From a virus, in the IMG/VR virus record IMGVR_UViG_3300031772_000071, positions 1-43,657 of that record: DNA of 43,657 bases; one strand, written 5' to 3'. The translations under genes were made by a program, and so were the position numbers. Under the pieces are notes generated by a model that was not told where the DNA came from, searched no databases, and saw only the letters and a list, made by a program, of their open reading frames with translations. This document shows positions 6,948 through 16,190 of the stretch, one piece after another (position 1 is the stretch's first letter; each line of letters begins with the position of its first letter).

Positions 6948-9158
6948 ATGAAAGACAGTAAACGCGCATATAAACTAAGAGTGGCCTTCCAGGGTAAGAA
7001 TCAGATCGAACCCCGGTTTGTCGGCCCGCCCAATTTTCTTGGCGGCCGGAACGTCGATTGGTCAAAAAATATGGCCACGGGCGGTATGAGCGGCATCTCC
7101 AAAAACCAATGCTTGGAATTGACCAATTACGATATCGACGAAGCGGGAATCCTGGTCAGCCGGTTGGGTTTCACGAATAAGGGTCCGGATATGCTGCCGG
7201 ATATTCTGGATGAACCGTTCGATAATTTAACAAAATATAGTTGGATTAATGATGATAATGGAAATGCTGTTAGTGAGATTTCCCCTGCCGGACAACTCAG
7301 ACTTGATACTAATACCAGTGGTGGTCAATCCGGACGGTTTTTATCAGGCGCAGTCACATCCGGAATATTGCCTCCGGATAAATTTACTCTTGAGATTAAG
7401 ACTTATTTTGATGTTTTGGGCACGAAAGGACCTCCATTCTATGCCGATGGGTTTTATTTTCAATACGGGAATGCCACATGGATGTTGAATGTATTTTTTA
7501 GCTCCAATGAACTTTGTATTGTAAAAGCCGGTGGTGTTGCAACGACCCAAGTCGGCGCAGCGGATATCGTGAAATGCAATGCCACCGCCGCCTGGCAAAC
7601 ATGGCGATTCCAGGTGAATAAGACCGTGGAGTCTACTGCCACGGTTGAAGTATTTCTTAAAGAAGAAGGCGGCATTTGGGTTTCTCAAGGCACTTTCGAT
7701 TGCGATTATGAAAGAGGATATAATGGTTTATATCTTTCTCAACGGGGAATTACCGTCAATAATATGGTCGCCCATATCGATTACATCAAGATCGGCACCG
7801 GATTAGGCGAGTTTTTAGACAGTACCTTAACCGTCCATTCGATGTACCGTTACTACAAAACCAGTACTGCCACCGCCTATCATCTGGCGCAGATCGGCAC
7901 TCAGATCGGAACATTTGTACCGAGTACCGGAATTTTCACCGCTCTGGCTACCGGTCTGGCCGAGGTTCCCCTGAAATGGTTGACCTGGAACGATATGGCC
8001 TATGCCTTCAACGGCACCGGCATTTATAAATTTGACGGGACAACCTGGACGCAGGTTCAAAGCATCGATCCTGATTGCCCGGATGCCATTGATGGCGTTG
8101 TTTTGGATGATGTTCTTTTTGCGGCCAGGGATGGAGCAACTTATCCCTCAAGGGTTTTATATTCTGCCGAATTTAACGCCGAAGATTGGACGGCAACTCA
8201 TTACAGACGGGTCAGCGAACGGGACGGCCATTCCATCATGTCGATGATCAGGATAGGCAGCAAAATTGCCTGTCTGAAAGATTTGTCGATCTGGATCTTG
8301 AACGGTTCCAGCAAATACGACTTTTCGGAAGAGAAATTGACTTCCGAATTAGGCCAAGTCGGGAGAATGGCATCGGCTCTATGCGCGGATAAGTTCTTTT
8401 TCCAGAGCGGCAGGGGTATCGAATATTTTGATCCGAGTTCGCCGCAACAATTCAACTGCATCAGTCGAGGCACTTGCTCGAACGAGATCGTGAATAACTA
8501 TACCCGCGCCGAAAGAGAAGCGGCCGTCATGTGCTACTGGCCGAAAAAGGATCGGCTCTTTGTCAGTTATCCGACTTTGACGGTTCCGACTATTTACGTT
8601 TTCTTTTTAAAACATCCGAAGGTCACTGAAGACAATAACATCTGGTTCCCGCATTCGATCTATACCGGCATCACGGCCACGTCTTTTATGATCGCCAACG
8701 CGCCGGCGGACGAAGAGACTTTATATATCGGAACCGATGAGGGCCAAATTCTTCAATACGGCACCGGGTATGACGACAATTCGGCGGCTGTTACCGGAAC
8801 CATGCAATGGGGTTATACCAACGACAAGGATATGGTTCATGTAAAAGACTGGTCCCGACTCGTTCTCCCCGGAGATATCGCGGGAACCTTCACCGCCGAA
8901 CTGGATGTGGATTACGGGAAAAAGACTTCTTCAAAATCAACCCCGGCCTATACGGATACCGATGCGGCCGAATGGGATTCCGCCATCTGGGATACATCCG
9001 AATGGGCGATATCGACGGTCAGGACCAAGATTACTAGATTCTTAAAAATGAAAGGGATTTCAGCCGCCATAAAATTGACCGGGGTTTCAGCCGGCAGGCA
9101 AGAGATCCATCCCTTTTTATTGGAATATTACCCGCTTGAAATACGGCGGCAAATTTAA
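6948..9158 (+). CDS. gp10-like tail hub / DNA stabilisation protein with a lectin-like insert
   Basis: A 736-residue protein. The outer parts look like the beta-propeller tail hubs of P22-type and related short-tailed phages: short N-terminal arm (GGRNVDWSKN, LELTNYDIDEAG), then blades with repeated units such as WLTWNDMAYAFNGTGIYKFDG, VLYSAEFNAEDW, KDLSIWILNGS and ETLYIGTDEGQILQYGTG. Such hubs plug the portal and hold packaged DNA. Residues about 88-285 break the pattern with a segment that looks like a concanavalin/LamG-type jelly roll (FTLEIKTYF, then DGFYFQYG, then WQTWRFQVN, then AHIDYIKIGTG). An added carbohydrate-binding domain in a hub is unusual. The start codon lacks a strong ribosome site. 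Confidence 0.7.
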   Translation: MKDSKRAYKLRVAFQGKNQIEPRFVGPPNFLGGRNVDWSKNMATGGMSGISKNQCLELTNYDIDEAGILVSRLGFTNKGPDMLPDILDEPFDNLTKYSWINDDNGNAVSEISPAGQLRLDTNTSGGQSGRFLSGAVTSGILPPDKFTLEIKTYFDVLGTKGPPFYADGFYFQYGNATWMLNVFFSSNELCIVKAGGVATTQVGAADIVKCNATAAWQTWRFQVNKTVESTATVEVFLKEEGGIWVSQGTFDCDYERGYNGLYLSQRGITVNNMVAHIDYIKIGTGLGEFLDSTLTVHSMYRYYKTSTATAYHLAQIGTQIGTFVPSTGIFTALATGLAEVPLKWLTWNDMAYAFNGTGIYKFDGTTWTQVQSIDPDCPDAIDGVVLDDVLFAARDGATYPSRVLYSAEFNAEDWTATHYRRVSERDGHSIMSMIRIGSKIACLKDLSIWILNGSSKYDFSEEKLTSELGQVGRMASALCADKFFFQSGRGIEYFDPSSPQQFNCISRGTCSNEIVNNYTRAEREAAVMCYWPKKDRLFVSYPTLTVPTIYVFFLKHPKVTEDNNIWFPHSIYTGITATSFMIANAPADEETLYIGTDEGQILQYGTGYDDNSAAVTGTMQWGYTNDKDMVHVKDWSRLVLPGDIAGTFTAELDVDYGKKTSSKSTPAYTDTDAAEWDSAIWDTSEWAISTVRTKITRFLKMKGISAAIKLTGVSAGRQEIHPFLLEYYPLEIRRQI

Positions 9159-9168
9159 GGAGGAAGAG

Positions 9169-10428
9169 ATGAAAAAGTTAAACGCAAATGTAAGGACTTT
9201 TATTGCTGTATGCATTGTTGGGGTGCTCTTTTTCGTCTTGGGCGCCTTTTACGATGTGATCCGGCCGGTCGCCGAGGCGGCCTTGACCCGGACAAAAAAC
9301 TATGTTGCGGGAACCAAGATTCTGAGTGCCGATATCAATTTTGAATTTAATGCCCTTTACGGCGCTATCGGCACGCAGACCTACACCCAAAAGAATCAGA
9401 TCGCCAACGATCAGACTACCACGGCTTCCCTGGATGCAATTGACATGGCCATCGGCACCCTGCATTATTCCGGGGCGAGCGTGGTCACTTCCGATCAGGC
9501 GATCACGGCTTCTATTCTTGCTCTGGATTTAAAATTTGGTGATTGGGCCTTTACAGGCAGTAATTATATAGCGACTACCGATAATCTCACTCATGCCCTG
9601 GATGCTCTTGATGATCAAGTTGCGGTTAATACGGCCGCCATTGCCGCCGCCCAATATATTCCCAAATATTTCAAACAAAATTTAAAACTCTACGGACCCT
9701 CAAGTGGAACCAGTTTGACCCAAATACAAATCACTGCTGATGAAATCGTTTTAACAAACACCAGCGATTCAAGAATATTACTTTCAGGAGTCAGCGAAAT
9801 CGTAGACATGGCATCGTCGGTTACCGGATTGGTGACGGGGGCGGAAGCTCCGAGTACTTTATACTATATCTATTTGAACCGTTACTATTCGGGAACCACT
9901 ACTTTTGCAAAATTATCTACCTCCGGAACAACCGTTACCACCTTGCCGCCCAATACCTATTCCAGGCTTGTCGGGGAAGTTTATAACGATGCTTCATCCA
10001 ACTTTGTAGTAATGGGCAGGCTTAATGATCGGGTCACTTTTTTAGATCCGCTGACCATATTCGCTAACACGACATTGAACCAAGCAAACGGCTTCAAAAC
10101 TTTTGCTTTGCCCGCTCCTTTAAGCACTTTGACGGCTACGGTATATAATGTACAAGCCTTAGATTTAGAGGCAAACTCTGTCGCTGTAACTGCTGTCGCT
10201 TGCGTAATGACTATTTCAGGCACTACTATGCCAACTACGCAGGAATGGGTTGCGATGAACCCCTCAGGATCAAATCTTGATACTTACGGTGGTATCGTTG
10301 GAACTGATAAAAATATCAGGTTCCTGATGCCCTATAACGGAACAACCAATGTGTATGTAACATTGGCGCGAACTGGAGCGGTTGCCGGTCAGGGCCTTTA
10401 TGTATGGGGTTACGTTTTGCCGAGGTAA
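9169..10428 (+). CDS. tail-fibre-like protein with N-terminal membrane segment
   Basis: A 419-residue protein. Residues 9-27 form a hydrophobic span after MKKLNANVR, which reads as a signal anchor or signal peptide. The next 120 residues hold short repeated units (TASLDAIDMAIG, TASILALDLKFG, HALDALDDQVAVN) that suggest a trimeric coiled stalk as in fibres. The rest is T/S/V-rich and beta-like. Start 9169 follows an AAGGAGGAAG site; an upstream in-frame ATG at 9136 lacks one. Fibres usually have no export signal, so it may be a host-surface or membrane protein instead. Confidence 0.65.
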   Translation: MKKLNANVRTFIAVCIVGVLFFVLGAFYDVIRPVAEAALTRTKNYVAGTKILSADINFEFNALYGAIGTQTYTQKNQIANDQTTTASLDAIDMAIGTLHYSGASVVTSDQAITASILALDLKFGDWAFTGSNYIATTDNLTHALDALDDQVAVNTAAIAAAQYIPKYFKQNLKLYGPSSGTSLTQIQITADEIVLTNTSDSRILLSGVSEIVDMASSVTGLVTGAEAPSTLYYIYLNRYYSGTTTFAKLSTSGTTVTTLPPNTYSRLVGEVYNDASSNFVVMGRLNDRVTFLDPLTIFANTTLNQANGFKTFALPAPLSTLTATVYNVQALDLEANSVAVTAVACVMTISGTTMPTTQEWVAMNPSGSNLDTYGGIVGTDKNIRFLMPYNGTTNVYVTLARTGAVAGQGLYVWGYVLPR

Positions 10429-10430
10429 AA

Positions 10431-10670
10431 ATGGGAAAAGGCGTAATTCAAAAACTATCTTCCTTTAAAGACCAGACCCTGGATAGTCAGATCGCCAATC
10501 TGACCCGGGGACTTAGTCTGTTTCCGTTTTTGGGAGTCTTGGCGGCCGATCCTACTACAACCGGGTGGGACGGGGAAGATATTTGTTGGTGGGTCAATGC
10601 AGCGACCCCAACAGTCATCGTTTTGAAAATGTGGAATGGTAGTTCTGTAAAAACTTTTAGCACTACATAA
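10431..10670 (+). CDS. small tail-associated protein, unknown
   Basis: A 79-residue protein. The second half (GEDICWWVNAATPTVIVLKMWNGSS) reads like a small beta fold with exposed aromatics, as in short fibre-tip or chaperone proteins. The ATG at 10431 stands 2 bases after the preceding stop and uses the GAGG at 10422; a start at 10404 would lie inside the previous gene. Probably works with the fibre-like protein before it; not recognised. Confidence 0.6.
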   Translation: MGKGVIQKLSSFKDQTLDSQIANLTRGLSLFPFLGVLAADPTTTGWDGEDICWWVNAATPTVIVLKMWNGSSVKTFSTT

Positions 10671-10690
10671 AGGCATAGGGAGAATTTATC

Positions 10691-11251
10691 ATGTTTAGTT
10701 ATGGACAGAAAAAAGCCAGTTCAAGCCAATCCAGCAACCCTATCGGCGCCGGTGCGGTCGGCGAATATTACCGCAATGCTTACGGTTGGGCCGGAGACGA
10801 ACCTGCCGGGGAATATCCCGATTTTCAATACGATATGATGGGCGGGGAAACGGGTGGAGATTACGACCGACTTGAGCAACAAATGGCGGCGACACCTTTG
10901 CGTAGACTGAGTGAAGACTATACCAACCAGCAAGACCAATTCAGGGCGCGGATGCGAAAGCTCGGTATGGCTGATGATCCGTCGGCAATGCAACTTGAAG
11001 AAGAAACCCTGGGAACGCCTTATTCCCGTTCGCAGGCTGATATCCTCTCCAATGCCGCCAATCAACGATATCAATTACAGTCCGGGGAATTGAAGGACTT
11101 GAATGCAGCCAGAACAGATTATGCCAAATCCGCCTATCAGTCCCAACGCGAATATTGGCTTGCTAAAATGGACCGCTATTATAAAGGCATGGGACAGACG
11201 AGCACCGGAAGTTCTAGTGACAAGTCTTGGAATTTCAGTCTTGGATATTAA
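10691..11251 (+). CDS. probable internal virion protein, unknown
   Basis: A 186-residue protein, not recognised. It is rich in G, S, Q and Y at the N-terminus and ends in a long polar helical section (residues 60-165) with many R, E, Q and Y. AGGGAG lies 9 bases before the ATG. Genes between tail hub and lysis genes in short-tailed phages often encode proteins ejected with the DNA, and this helical, Q-rich composition fits that; there is no motif to prove it. Confidence 0.6.
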   Translation: MFSYGQKKASSSQSSNPIGAGAVGEYYRNAYGWAGDEPAGEYPDFQYDMMGGETGGDYDRLEQQMAATPLRRLSEDYTNQQDQFRARMRKLGMADDPSAMQLEEETLGTPYSRSQADILSNAANQRYQLQSGELKDLNAARTDYAKSAYQSQREYWLAKMDRYYKGMGQTSTGSSSDKSWNFSLGY

Positions 11252-11262
11252 GGAGACAGAAC

Positions 11263-11769
11263 ATGTATAAATACATTCAGCAACCGGATCGCAGTACTAA
11301 ACCGGCACCGCAACCGCAATTTGATCTTGAGGATTTTTATAAAAACTGGCTTTCCATGATGCAAAAGGACATTCCTCAAACGGCATCAGGATCAAAGGAT
11401 GTCACCGGGAATGAAGGATATTTGGGACACGAATATTCATCGCATTCGGAAGAACCGGGTTCCGCAGGAGAATCGACCGGGTATGGTCCGGGACATCAGG
11501 AAAAAGATCCGAACAAACCGTCCGGAATGGGTGGAATATTAGGTAGCATGGCTTTTGGAGCACTTGGTGGAATAGCCGGAAAAGCTTGGGATGCAAACGC
11601 AAAAGCAAAATATGCGGAAAAATTGGCTGCCCATGAAATCGCAACAGCCGCCGAATTAGCTAACGCCAGGGAAAGATATGCCGCTCATGCCGCAAAAGAA
11701 CGGACCGCTGAAAATGAAATACGCGATCCCGGTGGATGGGCTGAAGCAGGTGGGGTTGGTTATTTTTAA
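11263..11769 (+). CDS. probable internal virion protein with glycine-rich segment
   Basis: A 168-residue protein, not recognised. Polar N-terminal half; then a G/A-rich hydrophobic stretch at about 100-120 (GMGGILGSMAFGALGGIAG), typical of a membrane-inserting segment; then an A/E/R-rich helix (residues 120-160). This order (flexible part, glycine-zipper segment, helix) recalls ejection proteins that insert into the host envelope. The start at 11263 follows AAGGAGACAGAAC. Confidence 0.6.
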   Translation: MYKYIQQPDRSTKPAPQPQFDLEDFYKNWLSMMQKDIPQTASGSKDVTGNEGYLGHEYSSHSEEPGSAGESTGYGPGHQEKDPNKPSGMGGILGSMAFGALGGIAGKAWDANAKAKYAEKLAAHEIATAAELANARERYAAHAAKERTAENEIRDPGGWAEAGGVGYF

Positions 11770-11784
11770 TAGGAGGGTTTGACA

Positions 11785-12999
11785 ATGCCTGGATTTTTGA
11801 ACACAAATAAAGTCGGCGGGGAATACGCGGATGAAATGCCTCCCGGCCCGAATATCTTTATCGACAATGCATCTACGGCGCAGTATAAATGGCAACAGCA
11901 GGCCGAATGGAAACGAAAACGAACGCCGTTGTCCCCTGAGACTCAATCATACATCAGTCAGGCAACCGGCGGCCAGTTCAATCCCAAGACCATCGGAGAA
12001 GCGGAAGAGATTGCAGCCGCGTTGAAAGCGTTTGCTCCGCCGCCGAAGACCTATGGGGAGGAATTAGATCCGGAAGGTAATACGGTTTGGGGTGAACGGC
12101 AGGTTGGGGATGTCATAAAACGTCCGCCTCCGAAGAGTTTGATCAACACGATTGATCCACAAACCGGATTAAAAGTTAGGGGTGAAGATGTTCCTAATGC
12201 CATTATCGAAGCTCCGGAACCTTTTGAAACTATTCAAGGATTGACAGGACCGGTACAAAGAAGCAGATGGAGCGGGAAAACTATTCCAGGCGAGAAAACC
12301 ACCAATAATCCGCCGAGTGGACTTGAAGATTTTGAACTTACAATATATGGAAAACTTGTCCCTGAATTAAGAGGAACCCCTAAATATCTTCAGGCCAGAT
12401 TGGATTTCACCAGAAAAATGAATGAAGCAAAACCATTCTATTCTTTCCAAGTTACTGATCAAGGAATCATTCCTACTAATACAAAAACTGGGACACAAGG
12501 AGGTCCTTCAATCGGGACAAAACCCCTGACTAATGAAGCCGTAGTCGCGGAACAACAAATTGGAACTATGCTCGAAACGCTTGAGAGAGTAAAAGCAACT
12601 TATAAAGATGCTTATGTTGGCCCGGCAGGCGGCAGATACGGAGGATTTAAAGAAAAGTGGATAGGATTGCCTAAAGATCAGGCGTCTTTTTATGCCGACA
12701 CCGCTCAAATACAAAACGCATTGATTTATTTGATGTCCGGTAAACAAATCAATGAAGGTGAATATGAAAGATTAAAAAAACAGATTCCCGATGTCAATTT
12801 GCCTCCGTCTGTTTTTAAGTCGAGAATGACGGTCTTTAAGAAAACACTCGATTCCATTATCGCGGAACGGCACAAGAACATGCCCAAATTCTCCGGTCAG
12901 CAACCTACTCAAAAAGGCCCCGGTAAAAAACAGATAGGGACCAAGGGCGGCAAACCTGTTTATGATAATGGTGACGGAACTTGGACGATAGGAGATTAA
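11785..12999 (+). CDS. large unknown virion-region protein (ejection candidate)
   Basis: A 404-residue protein, not recognised. Residues 1-190 are polar with many P, G and K; the centre and C-terminal third (residues 240-370) look helical with motifs such as EQQIGTMLETLERVKATY and EGEYERLKKQIPDV; the tail is K/G-rich (GTKGGKPVYDNGDGTW). GGAGGG lies 7 bases before the ATG and the stop is one base from the next gene. The location among the probable ejection genes is the only hint of function. Confidence 0.6.
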   Translation: MPGFLNTNKVGGEYADEMPPGPNIFIDNASTAQYKWQQQAEWKRKRTPLSPETQSYISQATGGQFNPKTIGEAEEIAAALKAFAPPPKTYGEELDPEGNTVWGERQVGDVIKRPPPKSLINTIDPQTGLKVRGEDVPNAIIEAPEPFETIQGLTGPVQRSRWSGKTIPGEKTTNNPPSGLEDFELTIYGKLVPELRGTPKYLQARLDFTRKMNEAKPFYSFQVTDQGIIPTNTKTGTQGGPSIGTKPLTNEAVVAEQQIGTMLETLERVKATYKDAYVGPAGGRYGGFKEKWIGLPKDQASFYADTAQIQNALIYLMSGKQINEGEYERLKKQIPDVNLPPSVFKSRMTVFKKTLDSIIAERHKNMPKFSGQQPTQKGPGKKQIGTKGGKPVYDNGDGTWTIGD

Positions 13000-13000
13000 T

Positions 13001-14596
13001 ATGCCTACTACAGTTAAAGCAGGTATGATAGAATTGGATGAACCAATCGAGACGGGAGAACCGGCAAATAATATTATCGAAGCCGGTTCGATTCAACTCG
13101 ATGAACAATCTCAATCCCAACCACCTCCGACTCAAGGCGGTTCCGGACCGCCTTCTTTGCCGAGAACTTTATGGAACATCTCTCCGTTGAAAAAGAATAT
13201 TGAAGCAGTCGGAAATATTCCGGGAAATATAGTACGAGTCGCGCAACCGTTTTTACATCCTATTCAAACCGTTGAAGGTGTTGATTTATTGGCACAAGGT
13301 TTAGGCCGTATGATATCGCCTTCTTTGATTCCGAAACGGGCTTCTACTCCTGAACGAAACATTAAAGCCGATATTGCAGCTAAAACAGAAATAGGACGAG
13401 TCAAAGATATTGTAAACAGGGCGATTGAAGACCCCTTGGGTGTTCCGCAACGAGTTATGGATTGGGGCGTTAAAAACCCCGTTGATGTGGGTCTTCTTGC
13501 TTCAGGCGGTTTGAACATGGCCGCCAAGGGCGCGGTGCTTTTAAAAGCCCCCAAACTCGCTACCGAATTTATAAAGGCAAGTGAAATCATAAACCCGATC
13601 AGTCTTGCTTTAAAAGTTCCGAGGACTTTATTGCAAAAACCGTTATCCGCTTTAGGCGAAAGCATAATGGCGCGTGTTTTGAAGATACCGCCGGGAAGGT
13701 TGAATCAGGCCGTCAGAAAAGAAGTGACGCAGACAATTATAAGAGAAGGTTTACCGATAAACAATAAAACCGTGAATAAGATAAAAGAGACAACTGCCGG
13801 TCTTGAAAAGAATATAACCGGAAGTTTAACGCAGGCATCGAAAGGCGGAAGTAAAATAAATGTCGATTCGGCTTTGAATAATCTGGAAAATCTAAAGGCA
13901 AAGTACGACAATACTTTGTCTCCCGGCGTTTATCACAAGGCCATCGACAATGCTAAAATAGAATTGATAAATCATGATTTTATGGATAAGGTCAGCAAAT
14001 CGAAAATAATAATAGAACCGTCCGCAATTCTTGGCCCAAATGGAAAACCGATAATGGTTCCAAAGATTACGAATATCAATGTTCCTACCGGAGAAGTGGA
14101 TATTTTAAAAGGGCATTTATTGAAAAAAGGCATTTATAAAGAAATCCAGAAATTCTACATGGACAGGAACAGACCTGCCGCCGGAACCAATTTAGGTAAT
14201 AAATTACAAGCCGGTAATGAAGCTAAGGCTGAAATAGCACGTACATTACGCGAAGAAATATTGAAACATCCTGATGTTCCTGCTTCCGTTAAAGCCGATT
14301 TGCAACGGGAAGCGAGTATAGTCAATGCTCAAAAATGGGTTGAACTTGCCACCAACAGAGGTGGCAACCACGATCCGATTAGCTTAGGGAGTATGGCTTT
14401 TGGAATCATGGTTGAGAAAGGATTACCTTCTGCGGCCGCCTGGCGTATTGCCATGAGTCAACCTTTACTTTCTCGGTTTGCAATACTGTCGGATAGGATC
14501 GGCAGAAGAGTAGGTTCCATATCCAATTTTGGGGCTAAAATGGCCCCTGAAGTTTCCTTGGCTGTTCCGTTTTTAAAAGAAGAGGAAACGCAATAA
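13001..14596 (+). CDS. large unknown virion-region protein (ejection candidate)
   Basis: A 531-residue protein, not recognised. Short P/G-rich N-terminus, then mostly helical sequence with several hydrophobic stretches (for example NPISLALKVPRTLL near residue 198) and many basic and amide residues, ending in SLAVPFLKEEETQ. Its size, position after two similar genes and helical nature fit an internal or ejected protein. The ATG follows AGGAGATTAAT and stands one base from the preceding stop, so it is coupled. Confidence 0.6.
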   Translation: MPTTVKAGMIELDEPIETGEPANNIIEAGSIQLDEQSQSQPPPTQGGSGPPSLPRTLWNISPLKKNIEAVGNIPGNIVRVAQPFLHPIQTVEGVDLLAQGLGRMISPSLIPKRASTPERNIKADIAAKTEIGRVKDIVNRAIEDPLGVPQRVMDWGVKNPVDVGLLASGGLNMAAKGAVLLKAPKLATEFIKASEIINPISLALKVPRTLLQKPLSALGESIMARVLKIPPGRLNQAVRKEVTQTIIREGLPINNKTVNKIKETTAGLEKNITGSLTQASKGGSKINVDSALNNLENLKAKYDNTLSPGVYHKAIDNAKIELINHDFMDKVSKSKIIIEPSAILGPNGKPIMVPKITNINVPTGEVDILKGHLLKKGIYKEIQKFYMDRNRPAAGTNLGNKLQAGNEAKAEIARTLREEILKHPDVPASVKADLQREASIVNAQKWVELATNRGGNHDPISLGSMAFGIMVEKGLPSAAAWRIAMSQPLLSRFAILSDRIGRRVGSISNFGAKMAPEVSLAVPFLKEEETQ

Positions 14597-14611
14597 TCGA
14601 GGTCATTAACC

Positions 14612-14902
14612 ATGAATACTCTATTGGATGAAAATGTCATATTGGGAATTTTAGCTTTTATCGGAGGTGCAATCTTGCTACTTAAAAAATTAGGACTTGG
14701 AATTTCGTTTAAAAAGGATAGTCAAGGAACCGGCAAATGTCCTGACCCGGCATGTCATGCCACGGTCCGGCACGTCGGCGATGGACTCAACGAATTGAAA
14801 TCTGATTTTAAAGATTTTAAAAAGACGATGGAGGCGGTCCCGGCCGACATTGGGTATATTAGAGGATATCTTGAAAATAAAGGAGGAAATTTTAATGAAT
14901 AA
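14612..14902 (+). CDS. small membrane protein with cysteine motif (holin-like possible)
   Basis: A 96-residue protein with one N-terminal membrane span (residues 8-26, VILGILAFIGGAILLLKKLG), a CPDPACH motif at about 43-49 and a C-terminal amphipathic helix (LNELKSDFKDFKKTM). It overlaps the next gene by 8 bases. It could be a holin-type or signalling membrane protein; the C-x4-C-H group might bind metal or form a disulphide. Function unknown. Confidence 0.6.
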   Translation: MNTLLDENVILGILAFIGGAILLLKKLGLGISFKKDSQGTGKCPDPACHATVRHVGDGLNELKSDFKDFKKTMEAVPADIGYIRGYLENKGGNFNE

Positions 14903-15299
14903 GATTTTTAAAAAGGGTCTCATTGCGGCAATGATAATGATTTTTCTGTCATTGTTTTTTGTGTCTTCCGTCTGTCTGGCTCAAGATACGCAAAGCAATC
15001 TATCTCTCGGTAACATCTATTCGCAGGTGACGATTAATTTAAGTACAAGCACCGTGACCAGTCTATCGTCTTATTATTCATGGTCGGACAGATACATCCG
15101 GGCCGCGCAAATTATAGTCGATGGAGACAGCATTAGGTGTTTTTGGAATGGAAATACACCGGAACGCAGCAAGGGTGCCAAGCTGGTCGATACGACCATT
15201 TTGACTTTATACGGAGATGAAGTCGGAAACTTTAAAGCGATTATAGCATCCGGCGGATCGGGAACAACCATTTATGCGACCATTTACACGGCGAGGTAA
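14895..15299 (+). CDS. small Sec-exported protein, unknown
   Basis: A 134-residue protein with a clear signal peptide (MNKIFKKG, hydrophobic core, cleavage near SVCLA-QD at residue 27). The mature part is small and beta-like, S/T-rich, with a single cysteine in SIRCFWNGN. Start 14895 is fixed by AAAGGAGGAAATTTTA. It opens a run of five consecutive genes with export signals that ends with the collagen-like gene. Confidence 0.7.
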   Translation: MNKIFKKGLIAAMIMIFLSLFFVSSVCLAQDTQSNLSLGNIYSQVTINLSTSTVTSLSSYYSWSDRYIRAAQIIVDGDSIRCFWNGNTPERSKGAKLVDTTILTLYGDEVGNFKAIIASGGSGTTIYATIYTAR

Positions 15300-15305
15300 G
15301 AAGCC

Positions 15306-16190
15306 ATGAAACAAGTCATGAAGAAAGACAAAAATTTTATTATCTTTTTTATGGCGGTTATTCTCGCTTTCGGCGTCATACTTTGGGCACATGCCGCCAA
15401 TGTAACCAGCCCCGGAAGCGGCAATGTCAATGGAACCGCAATCACGCCTACTTCCGTTACGGCAACCGGCAATATCACAAGTGATGGGACTGTGTCCGGA
15501 GTCACTATCTCTGGAACAACTTATGTAGGTCTGCCGCTTGATCGGGAATTTCCTCTGTTTTCATACGATTTTAGCGATTCGTCCGTTCCGGTTCCATTGG
15601 TAGGCGCTGCCTTATCATCCGGAACAAATTCGCCCGCTGAATCCGGTTATGTCACTAAAAATCATCTGGGAGTAAGACTGTTAAAAAGCTCTACAACTAC
15701 CGGATCAGGATATGATGTCAAGACGTCGTCAGTCAGTAGATTGATTGGAGGCGGTGAAGTTTTTGAAGCTATCATAGCTCCAAGAATCACAAATGCCACT
15801 ATTAGGGCGGGATACTACGATTCAGGCGTCACTCAGACACTCCCTACCGATGCCTGTTACTTTTTAATCTCGTCGGATGGTACGGCACAAGGCATAAATT
15901 ATGCCAGTGGAGTATCGACGGCATCCGGGACCTCGTATGTTATGACATCCAATACCTGGTATCGCATACAGGTCGCAGTCGATGAATCCGCAACCAGCGT
16001 CACATACTATATTTACAACTCGGCAACCGGTGCATTATTATGGTCAAATAGCGTTATGACAAATATTCCTACGGCTGTAGGGCAAGAGACGGGTTTTGGC
16101 ATTACCGCCTGGGGCGGGGTAGGTTCGGCAATCGGACTTGTACATGTAGATTATATTGCTACGTGGGTTTCGACTAAAAGGATAAGATGA
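15306..16190 (+). CDS. Sec-exported lectin-like beta protein
   Basis: A 294-residue protein with a signal peptide (about residues 1-31, ending ILWAHA-AN). A short repetitive arm of G/T/S residues (40-70) is followed by a jelly-roll-like domain: FPLFSYDFSD, GGEVFEAIIAPR, TWYRIQVAVDESATSVTYYI and VHVDYIATWV. This pattern suits a concanavalin-like, sugar-binding domain similar to the insert in the tail hub gene. It overlaps the beta-helix gene by 4 bases (ATGA), so the two are coupled. Function as glycan binder is inference. Confidence 0.65.
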   Translation: MKQVMKKDKNFIIFFMAVILAFGVILWAHAANVTSPGSGNVNGTAITPTSVTATGNITSDGTVSGVTISGTTYVGLPLDREFPLFSYDFSDSSVPVPLVGAALSSGTNSPAESGYVTKNHLGVRLLKSSTTTGSGYDVKTSSVSRLIGGGEVFEAIIAPRITNATIRAGYYDSGVTQTLPTDACYFLISSDGTAQGINYASGVSTASGTSYVMTSNTWYRIQVAVDESATSVTYYIYNSATGALLWSNSVMTNIPTAVGQETGFGITAWGGVGSAIGLVHVDYIATWVSTKRIR

